Assembly: GCF_051622035.1 (NCBI RefSeq) | Contig: NC_135364.1 | Coordinates: forward strand, 19,557,001-19,621,000 | Direction of reading: 5' to 3' | DNA: 64,000 nt | DNA from: Arctopsyche grandis | Lineage: Eukaryota; Arthropoda; Insecta; Trichoptera; Hydropsychidae | Part shown: one piece after another, positions 54,906 through 64,000 of the stretch | How positions within the stretch are numbered: the stretch's first letter is position 1 | How the letters are laid out: the number at the start of each line of letters is the position of its first letter | The notes under the pieces: model-generated | What the model was told of the DNA's origin: nothing | What the model saw: only the letters and a program-made list of their open reading frames with translations | Database searches by the model: none | Made by a program: the position numbers and the translations under genes

Positions 54906-57295
54906 ATTTTGACGAACCTAAGAAATAAGCTGAAATCTTGATAGGATGTGGAATTTTTTGGCTTTCGGTTCATCAACACTTAAAAAATTAGATAATGCAA
55001 TATCTCAAAAAAAATTTTGACGAAGTAACATTCATTCATAAATTTTTTCTTCATTTTTAAATTAAATTACAATGATTATTCTAATAATGGATTGTTTTTT
55101 GGTTACATAGGTCGATATAACATTTCCTAAATTACTAAGCTAAAACATTTTGCGATTTAAGTCTTAAGAAGTTCGTTGACACGAGTATTACGTCTAAAAT
55201 TGTACATTCTGGTAATAAATACATTTTTTAAAAATCTCTTATATATTTTTTTTAGTGCTGTCTAAAAAATAAATTAATATAAACATATTTTGTGATTGGC
55301 CTTTACGCGGACTCGACAGATTTGGCAACCCTAGTTTGAGTCAAATGGCTCGGCCCGGGTGAGATGGTTCTTGCCAATTTTGAAAATCGGTGAGCTGTTT
55401 GTTGACTTACTGGAGCGTAAGAAAAGTTTAGAAATCAGGTGACATTACAAATTTAATATTAACAATAATAAAAGTTAATAATTTATTTTAAAATAAAAAA
55501 AAAACAAATAATCTCAAGAGTCAAATTAAATTATTTTTAAAAAAACTTTCGCCAGCGATTTTTTCTGCTTATGATAATAAATTTTTTTCAAAATCTAAAA
55601 TTTTTATTGGAGTAGGGAGGGATAGGGAAGTTTCTACTGAGTCTTTCTTTAAAAAAAATTATAGAATGGCGAGCCGGTTGTTCAGCATAATTTAGTGGCA
55701 CACACCTGCCTAGTCAAAAGTATCTATAATACTAAATAAATCAGTTTCAAACATTCAGTAGGGTTGTAAATTTACGGAAGTAACATTTGTTAAATGGCTA
55801 CTCTGGATCTACATGGATTGCTTCTTTACCTATTATGATTTAATTTGACGGTCATTCATACTAATATGTAAGTTATTTGGTTTCTATAATACACCGACAT
55901 TAAATCCCACATTTTATCTTCTCATACCGCACAGACCATCCAGATCAAATATCCTTTGACCGAAATATGTGATTGGCAATCAACCGATGGTTTAAATCGA
56001 GACTCGTCATAGCGACATTTCTCAAGTCTACCAAGGCAAAGGTTAGTCAAAAAATAGCTCTTGTTCTGTAAAATAATATATTATTTACCATTTTTTTTAA
56101 TAAAAAAAAGGTGCCAGAACTCTCATCTTTCTGATTTTCAAATTTTTATTCAAATCTACTGTTGTCGACTTCAGAAGTCTAGTTTATTTTAGAAGTCTAG
56201 TTTATTTTAGACACAACTAAATTAAGTACCACACCATTAAGTACCTTCTTCAATAGTGTATTGAGTGTTTTTGAAGTGCTCAGTATTTATCGAATATGTC
56301 GCTTATCGAAGGTTCCCATACAATATATCGTTGTTCATTGCATTGCCAACAAAAACACTTTAATGGTGGAAACATCTTAATCGAATTTACAGGCCAATAA
56401 AAATAATTAATAGACGTTATGTGTATTGCAATGAAAACTATCACATGTTTATCTATTGGGGGGGGGGGGGTGAATAAAACATCAACTTCTCATTTTACTA
56501 AAAACTTTCTTTGGGTGCAAAAATGAAAAATTTAAATATAAACATACATAATATTTGATATTCTGACGATAATTTAATACTTTAAGTGTAACAATTTTTC
56601 AGTCTATCATTTTAAACACTTAACATTGATAGGCACATATACATACATATGTAAATACCATAAATACTTAAAATATGTATATTGTAGTATAAAGTTATAA
56701 ACTTAATGAATTATTGAAAAAAAAGTTAATACAAAAATATAATTAAACATTGGTTTAAAAAACTGAAATGGAGTAGGTACGTACATATGTACTTCAAGAA
56801 AAATTTTTCAACTGCACGTATCATTTTTTCCTGAAATTGGCATAGATTGGAGTAGATTTTCCTGGCAATATATCAAAATTTTAATTATTTTACGCAACCT
56901 ATCTTTTGGCAACATACATACGTCAGCTACACATCTTGACAAGCACCCAAAAACATTTCCTGATAATTGAGCGTAATAAATTTCTCAAAAGCGAAGCAGA
57001 CGACATTTCTTACATTATGTATCCCATAATTTATAAGGGTAAACTTAGTTAAATCGGCAAATTTATAAGGCACACTACTGTTTATATATACATATGTAAG
57101 TATATCTTAAAAAGGGGGGCCCGTGAAAATGTATCTATTTCTATTGCACACCCTTACTTACGTGTGTGCGAGCAGGATGCAGGCCATGTGAATTCAGCTA
57201 ACCGCATTTATCTACTTGATCAATTTCAAAGAAGATACGAAAAAGCTAATTGAATTATGAAATAAATATAAAATGGAGTGATAAAATATGACATT
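54906..57295. other. Intergenic DNA between ARPC2 and SHPK
   Basis: No gene is recognised in 2.4 kb. It contains a (G)10 run at 56458 and AT-rich unique-looking sequence, and it ends in the SHPK 3' UTR. Confidence 0.4.
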
Positions 57296-60200
57296 TCACT
57301 TTGGAATCATAGCAATTGCAGCTCCCTTAGCTGCATCGCCACCTGAAGTAAATTCTAAAGGTAAGTTATAAGATTTTTCTACGGCTTTCTGTAGGACTAC
57401 ATTCCTAGAAAGACCTGATCCATTTCCGAGTATTCTCGTTATATTAGCATTGGTAAGAAATTCTTTCGGCATCATAGTATGAATATTTTCTATGACACCT
57501 TCACACAGACTTCTAAATACATGTCCCAAAGAAATATTTGACAGATTGATATTAGAGACAGATGCGCACGATTCCGGGGAATGTCTTTCTCCTAATAATA
57601 ATGGATTTATTTTAAGAGTAGATGTAGTACTTTCATCTTTACCTAATAATATTAGTTTCTCCCAAACTTTAGACTGAGGCACAGAAAAACCCAATTCTAA
57701 AACCCACTGTTGTAATAGTTTTACCAAAGTTGCCAAAGTATTTCCGCCGTTTAGAGCAGCAGCCACCGCCAGATATTTTCCATTAAAGTATGGCAAATAT
57801 TCGACAGTTTCGCAATTTTCGCCGATTACATCTACGACGAATCCTAGTTGAGCTGAGGTGGAAATATTCAAAACTGCATCAGTTGCATTCTCCAACGTGG
57901 CCAAAAACGAACACTGCAAATCTCCTAGAGCAGCACCCACTGGGGTACCTTTTGGAATACCATACCAAGTATCGGACAGCGTTCCAGCGATTTCCCCACT
58001 TTTGGTGACATCGGGTAAAAGATTCACCGGAAAATCTACTCCTTGTAGGATTTCCGTATTCCATTTATGCGTTTCCGTGTTAAAGTATCCCCAGCTGGCA
58101 GCGTTTTGTGTGGTCATGACAGGTGTATCCAGATTGCACAATAACGCCACAATGTAATCTTGAATTGTACCGGCTCGGTTGAAATTTGCTAGTTTTTCAG
58201 GTTTATTTTTAGCCATCCATAAGAGCGTCGCACACCCATAACCAGAATAGCAACGCAAGTGCGAATCGGGTTTGGGCACACTATCCAGAAGATCTTTTGT
58301 GCATCTTGTGTCTTGCCATGTGTATAATGCTGATACTTTACTACGACGAGCTTCATACCTAACAAGGACGCCGTCTTTTTCAATTGCTTCCCATGCGCTA
58401 GAAATTAAATAATTGCACATTAATAAAATGAACCAAACGAGAGCACGAAGTGGATGCTCAAAATATATAAATGCACAATGAAAAATCTCGCAAGGTGAAA
58501 GAGCATTTGCTCAAAACGCTAAAAACAGTTATTCATATTATGGATATTCACATATACAAAATTCGATTAACCCTTTGAATACTGACGTCTTTTCTGTTGA
58601 AAGCTGAAAATTTCGCCAACATTTCCAACTAGAATTACATATTTAGAAATCCAATAGAAAGCAGGTATAAAAACTGTAGCTAATCCAAACAAACCCTAGA
58701 TCCCTATCATAGATAACTACCGCCGAGGATTTTGATTTTTGAAAAGGTGTGTTTAGACTCACTCATATATCTTGCAACAATATAAAAAGAAGTCTATTAA
58801 TGAATGTATTTTTCCAAAACTAGTTCCATCTTCTTCATTGTTGTTAAAATGTAATGCTCACAATCTAAAATACTGCTATGGTTATAAATTCCGGTATTCC
58901 GGAAATTCCGGTGTAAACGATTCTTTATAAAAGTTGACAAATTAATGACACGGATTGCACGACCCAAGTTCAATGCATTTTTTTCAATGTATTCTTGTTT
59001 ACTTTGTACATGCTCAATATACAACGCCTATCGGCGTTTTGAAGGCCCATGGACTTCAAAGGGTTAATCAATCTGCAACTTCAAGAGTATTTCTTGTGAA
59101 AAACAAACAAATATTTCTTATAAAATAATTTATTATAAAGGTCTGACCGCACTATACGGCCGTCGACTGCTGCAGCACGACACAATACGGCAAAGTTGAT
59201 ACAAAAGGCAACTCTGTCGCGTGACGCGTAGTGCGTTATATCTCATACAATTTCATACAAACAATATTTGGCCGCACGCTGCCGTTCGTGTCGCAGACGC
59301 ATAGTGCGGTCAGACCTTAATAGACGAAGTAGCACCTAATCAGCAGCAACAATATCCCGTTGCTGCTGGAGCCATTCATTTTTTTTAGAAGTTTGCTTGT
59401 ACATTGTGTATAAAATACATCAATGTAGTTTTGAATGGTAAAAAATTACTAACACTATTAATTCACAAGTAATTACAGATATAACTGCATAGATGGTAGA
59501 TATAAATATTTATTTTTAATATTAACACCACAATTTCCATGTGAAGCGGCTTATTTATCAAAAGAGCTAATAATAACTATGCTGTCAGTGAATGTGATAG
59601 ATGCATGTGAATAATTAAAACTTGTGTTCAAGAGTTTGATAACGTCCTTTAATGAGTTTCGATGTTAATGATAACAAAAAAAAATGTGTTTAGAGTGCTA
59701 TTTTCTGAAAGGAATTTTTAATCTGCTGTTGATATAAGCAGGTATGTACATACATACATACATATATACATATTACATACTATGTACGTACTTATGTAAA
59801 ACCAGTTTTAAAATCTTATTAGATTCTATTAGGAAATATTATACTACTTGTGCAAACGATTTTTTTTGTGCTCAAATATAATAAGAAAATGGATTTGATT
59901 CGTCGTCTACGACTTCAGAAATTATTCTGAGTACATAAATAGGAAGTTGTCATAAATTAAATCTGTGAATAAAATGTCACTTTATTACATTCAATTATTC
60001 GGCGATTACATAGCATTTAATCATAACGTGAAGCTATTAAAATTGGGTATGAACTATTTTAAGATAAGCCATTAAAATGAATATTTATAATTAGCAGCGT
60101 CCAGGCTAGGTCAACATATTTCAGATTGAAATATTTTGAATAATTAATTTATTATACTAACACACGTATGTATATGTATGTGTGTAAGTAATTAACTATG

Positions 60201-61608
60201 TACATATGAGCCGTTATATTTGGAAGTGGCGCAAGTCAAATTTTCAATTCCAAAAACACTATTTCTGTTTGACTTCCGTCTCAAATTGTTATCACTTCTT
60301 TTAATTCGATATGTCCAGAATCTCGAAAAAGCAGAATAAACGTATTACAGACCACCAGTATTTTGAAATATTGTTAAACGCAAAATATTATATTTAATGT
60401 TTTGCGAAATACTTTCAATACCACTTTCAAATATAACGGATCATATAGTCCCTAACTAGCTGTTTATGACTTACAATGTGCAAGGGTTAGTTGGGCCCCT
60501 TAGTTTTTCTTTTTTGGGAAAATAATCTAAGAAAAACATTACATACAGACGTCATCATAAAACATCCATTTTAGGAGTAGTTTATTTATAATCTGTGGAT
60601 AAACAGTATAACATGCGCCACATGTGAATTTTCTTTTACTTTTTTTTTATATTAGTATTGAATAAATACCGCCACAAGTAAAAATTTGATGGCGGTATAT
60701 AATTTTCTACGATAAAAGGCTTTTATAGTTTCTCTTCGCAATAAAGTGTGCACTCGTTGCACCGGTTGAGTGTATTAAAATTTTCTAATAAATAATTTCG
60801 AAAGAGACTTCATATGTATGTATGTATGTAAGTTTTGGTTCGTAGAATCCGTGACGTCAAATTTAATAAAAAAGAAACAAATGAATATTCACATAAATTT
60901 AAATAAAACTATTCAAATAAATTTATTAAAATGTTTACTATTAGATTATCCATGTTTAAGCGGTTTAAATTACAAATTCCGAGCGAAGCCGGGTAAAACC
61001 ACTAGTAAAACATAAACATAATTCTACAAAAAATATTCAACTCGTATGAAGGTATTCAACTCGTCACAAGTGTGTGATTTTTTACATATCTTATTTATAT
61101 TATAATAAAACTCAATGACAGTCTAAGGAATGTAAGTATACTAAAATTTCAAATTTTGGTAGAGAATTTCAAATTAAAATTTATCACTGTCATAGTCAAA
61201 TTAAAATTTGTTAAATATTCACAGGCTTATGCTTGTTCCAAAACTATAAATGTATGTTCCAAAACTATAAATATATAATAACTTTACTAGACAGTCGAGT
61301 GGAAGAACTGAAATTAAAATATACCTGTCGGCGGATGTGTGGTGCCAAAGCAGAACTCCATGCATCTGTCCACAGACTCCTATGCGGACGACATGCTTCA
61401 GCAGATCTTTGGGCAGCCTCGAGATACAGCCGTGCAGAGCAGACACCACTTTAGGCACATTCTGCTTACTACCACGGGCCCCTTGTTCACTCGGGACTTC
61501 GGCCTGGGTATCTTTCGCCTGGGCCGCCACTGGCTCGCCTCCCCCGACAGGACATAAGCACACCTTCACAGAAGTGGTACCCACGTCTACTCCCAATACG
61601 TACTCCAT
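57296..61608 (-). CDS. Shpk: Sedoheptulokinase (FGGY carbohydrate kinase)
   Basis: Two exons, 61608-61325 and 58397-57296, join in phase to 461 residues (human SHPK is 478). The enzyme phosphorylates sedoheptulose to sedoheptulose-7-phosphate, feeding the pentose phosphate pathway in the cytosol. The FGGY fold is plain: phosphate-binding VLGVDVGTTSVKVCL at residues 4-18, VRIGVCGQMHGVLLW, SALYTWQDTRCTKDLLDSVP, the catalytic-region TIQDYIVALLCNLDTPVMTT and QNAASWGYFN, GALGDLQCS-like AALGDLQCSFLATLENATD, then ILGNGSGLSRNVVLQKAVEK and the adenosine motif TSGGDAAKGAAIAMI. Sedoheptulokinase rather than glycerol or xylulose kinase is inferred from the overall pattern. Intron 1 is 2.9 kb and carries a piggyBac-like element, a PIF/Harbinger-like MITE and a Helitron-like end. 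Confidence 0.92.
58571..59063. mobile_element. piggyBac-like non-autonomous element
   Basis: TTAA flanks both sides (58567-58570 and 59064-59067) and the ends begin CCCTTTGAATACTGACG and, read inward, CCCTTTGAAGTCCATGG. TTAA targets with CCC ends are typical of piggyBac. The 493-bp body has no transposase. Confidence 0.78.
59139..59317. mobile_element. PIF/Harbinger-like MITE with TAA duplication
   Basis: Ends AGGTCTGACCGCACTATACG and, read inward, AGGTCTGACCGCACTATGCG are near-perfect inverted repeats. TAA is duplicated (59136-59138, 59318-59320). The first seven bases are shared with the element at 28826, although the interiors differ. Confidence 0.85.
59330..60780. other. SHPK intron 1, no supported feature
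   Basis: AT-rich intron DNA; no exon or defined repeat found. Confidence 0.35.
60800..61006 (+). mobile_element. Helitron-like 3' end (tentative)
   Basis: ATTCCGAGCGAAGCCGGGTA followed by AAACCACTAGT resembles non-autonomous insect Helitrons, which end with a short GC hairpin and CTRRT. The 5' end was not found and the start given is arbitrary. Confidence 0.45.
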
Positions 61609-62187
61609 CCTGACAATGCAATAGCTGCGGCTGCCGCAGCCCTACTGTTCGAAATGTCCGCAGTCTCGACTTTATACACATGTATTCCGCATATACATAT
61701 GTACAATATCTATACGACTGTTATATAACGCTCGCTACCCACAACGTCACATCGGCGAATTGAGTTCATCCTTTCAGATACGCTATCTTTTTTTTAATCA
61801 CTGCAGACATGAGTGCCTGTCATATTATATGACAACAAATCCGCCAATTGAAAGACCAGAAGCCGCGTTTTAGCATTGTGTTGGAGTGATTTTTGAATTT
61901 GACCGCGATCGATCAGGTCGGCAACGTTGTTATTATGCCAACATTCAGAATGAATGACTTTAGCATAAATTTTGTTTATTTTAGGGTGATTTAACAGGTA
62001 AATGAATTATTACGCACATTGCGACCACGCAAACGACAATGTCGATGGATGGAATTTTGGGTGCCAGATGTTATACTTATTTAATATATACTTCCGCTCA
62101 AAACATATAATATTACTGCAAAAGTGTATCCAAAATCTAAATAAAAGATTTAAAATTAGCCTACAAACTGATCTGTTCCTTCGTTAC
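61609..62187. other. SHPK upstream region with a partial foldback-family end
   Basis: The SHPK promoter should be at 61609-61760. At 61997, GGTAAATGAATTATTACGC matches the left end of the 62828 element (GGTAAACGGATTATTGCGC), and GGCAGATGTT-like text follows; it seems to be interrupted by the hAT element. Confidence 0.45.
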
Positions 62188-62791
62188 CAGGGCTGTGGAG
62201 TCAGAGCATTTCAAGCGGAGACGGAATCCGAGTCGTAAAAAATCAACCGACTCCGACTTCATTTTATTATTTTTAGTATTACGGCATGCGTCAACCAGAG
62301 TATCTAATTTTATTGAAGTAAATTGATTATTAAATTGAAATTCTTAAAATTAAAAATAATAAATTTTAATTAGATTAAAAATAAAATCGTTGGATTGCAC
62401 GTATTTTGATTTTGGTGAAAACCAATATTTCCTCCATCTTATAATTTTTTTTATTCTCATTTTTATTATTAAATTGATTTGTTTGTGTATCAAATTCATA
62501 CACATATACTACTTGTACTTACTTTTTATTTATACCTATTTAATTACCAATAATTTAATAAATTGGGTAACATGTCGATTTTTAGTGATTTTTTTTCATT
62601 TTTATATTCTGAAAATCGCTATTATTTTTATTATTAATAATTTTATACGTTGGCAAAAAAAGTCCATCTTACTAAAATCGATTAAGTTGGAGTCGAAGTT
62701 TGAAGTCGGAGTCAGAGTCAGGGTCGGAGTCGAATCATAAAATAAGGCCGGAGTCGTAGTCGATATATTTTGATCCGTCTCCACAGCCCTG
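62188..62791. mobile_element. hAT-type element with CAGGGCTGTGGAGTC ends
   Basis: Inverted ends CAGGGCTGTGGAGTCAGAGC and, read inward, CAGGGCTGTGGAGACGGATC bound 604 bp, with subterminal GGAGTC-type repeats (62680-62760) on the right. This end type is common in animal hAT elements. The flanking 8 bp no longer match well. Confidence 0.72.
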
Positions 62792-62827
62792 GTTTATACT
62801 TTTTTTTCAGTGACCTCTCATGTACAT

Positions 62828-63040
62828 GGTAAACGGATTATTGCGCAAATTGCGATCGCGCGCATGACAATCGTTCCTACAAAAATCTCGAATACGGAAT
62901 ATCTGGCACTCTAGTTCTCGTTAGTACAATATTTCGCGTGGATAGATTTCGATTTATGGAGTTTTCAGGTGGCAGATGTTCCGTGATGAAGATTTTAGTG
63001 ACGTGCGCGAGATCGTTTTTTGCGGAATAAACACCGAACC
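62828..63040. mobile_element. Foldback-family element
   Basis: The left end is GGTAAACGGATTATTGCGCA and the right end, read inward, GGTTCGGTGTTTATTCCGCA. Inner arms pair weakly (GCGATCGCGCGCATGAC with GTGACGTGCGCGAGATCG). No 9-bp duplication is seen. The middle resembles 45930-45965. Confidence 0.7.
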
Positions 63041-63889
63041 TCGGCGAATTACTACATACTATCTCTCTCTATTGAAAATAATGAAATTGTTAAAGTGGTG
63101 TATGAAATGAGTGCCTCATTTAAAAAAATGTATTTAGAATAGTTTATTTCGTGATGACATCACCAAGTATTACGAAAATAAAAAAATTAGAGGAAAAAGA
63201 AAAGATGACGTATGAGAAGTGTTGCCATACAGCGAGTAGAGTAGATGAGGAGTCGGGAATCGGGATGTGGCACTGGCAGTGGCACGAGCCGCCCGGCCGT
63301 CTGACAGCTGACTCGCTTTTCTCGTCTCTCCTTCTGACTCCCGACTCCACACTTCCGACTCCCGACTCTGTCGTCTCGTCGATGGTCTGTTGGTGTCGCT
63401 CTCGCTGTCATTGCCACGGCCGCTGCCCTTTGCATCTTCATCGTTTGGTATTTCATCTCTTTCTCTCGACATCCCCCTCTCTCTCTCCAATTCGACTTCT
63501 GCCCTTCGTACTCTTCTGCCTTCGCATCAAACTTTCTATTTATCGTCTTCTTTCACATCTCTCACAAGCCTCAATATCAATCTTAACAATATTTCCAACT
63601 TACCTTTTGCTATTGTTTCCACTTTTTACAAGGCTCTTTTATTTTACTCAATTAAACCTGCGTTTTTATTGTCTCTTCAACATGACCTAACCTTAACTAG
63701 ATACATATTTGTTGAGTGTGATCCTTCTTCAGAAAATATACAAGCATTTCTTTCATATTTCATATTGGATAATTAAAAGCAATTAAATATTGCACAAGGT
63801 AGCAGTACTATTCTGTCTGGGATTCAAACCTAGTCCATTTTTTCATTATAATGTGAATAAAACTGGTTTACATTCAAATAGTTTTTCAA
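63041..63889. other. CpG-raised region, possible 5' end of an unseen gene
   Basis: 63200-63480 is GC-richer, with GACTCC/CCGACTCC repeats and long overlapping open frames on both strands that I cannot tie to any family. It may be the promoter or first exon of a gene beyond the window. GGTTTGAATCCC on the minus strand near 63825 resembles a B-box, perhaps from a SINE fragment. Confidence 0.35.
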
Positions 63890-64000
63890 ATATCAAAGCT
63901 TTAGCTCCTGGACGTTATTTCTTAACTAGTTACGTACATTGCTCCATATAACTCATTCATTGAAGATTGAGAGAATCCAAAAACGGTTTCTCAGATATCT
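63890..64000 (+). mobile_element. Jockey/CR1-like LINE fragment at the window edge
   Basis: One frame reads HSLKIERIQKRFLRY, the typical conserved block near the end of Jockey/CR1-group reverse transcriptases. Just upstream IAPYNSF continues it in another frame, so the copy carries a frameshift. It runs off the window. Confidence 0.65.

Noticed and set aside
63151-63776. 179- and 128-residue plus-strand frames and 106- and 89-residue minus-strand frames
   Set aside because: All overlap one another in a CpG-raised, repeat-bearing stretch; none resembles a protein family.

Overview
This is AT-rich nuclear DNA from an arthropod, very probably an insect. Genes are split by short introns with GT-AG borders, intergenic DNA and introns are full of small transposons, (TA)n tracts and 'tatgtacata'-type words, and the proteins match animal families. 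No order or species can be fixed from the sequence alone. All exon borders were read by hand from splice consensus, unbroken reading phase and family resemblance; no alignment was run.

Layout: 1909-2800 (+) 3' part of an MMD/PAQR seven-helix receptor; 7080-9053 (-) intronless cytosolic arginyl-tRNA synthetase; 11005-14731 (+) KATNIP (KIAA0556-type) in 14 exons; 15700-22999 (-) mitochondrial RNA polymerase POLRMT in 23 exons; 25909-33947 (+) an unrecognised secreted coiled-coil protein in 11 exons; 39150-43014 (-) a UPF0047/YjbQ-family enzyme in 3 exons; 48324-49085 (+) TMIE in 4 exons; 51051-53318 (-) ARPC2 in 8 exons; 57296-61608 (-) sedoheptulokinase in 2 exons. The genes serve unrelated jobs (translation, mitochondrial transcription, cilia, mechanotransduction, actin branching, sugar phosphorylation), and nothing suggests an operon or functional cluster.

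The spaces between genes and the long introns are a transposon graveyard. They hold RTE-type LINE 3' ends (9595, 10228, 29735, 40330, 47480), Jockey/CR1-like LINE pieces (1110, 63890), a tRNA-derived SINE (53705) and a second partial copy (26700), hAT, PIF/Harbinger-like, piggyBac-like and Tc1/mariner-like non-autonomous elements, a Helitron-like end (61006), solo LTR-like fossils nested in other elements (9683 and 43819), and several foldback elements with 9-bp target duplications.

The two most unusual signals are these. First, a 3'-tail hairpin is shared by a LINE and two SINE copies: the 22-nt loop is alike, but the stem differs at four positions, each with a matching change on the other arm. 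Second, several foldback elements with unrelated interiors share a left end near GGTAAACGRRTTA and a right end near GGTTCGGTGATTA, and the best-preserved ones sit between 9-bp duplications.
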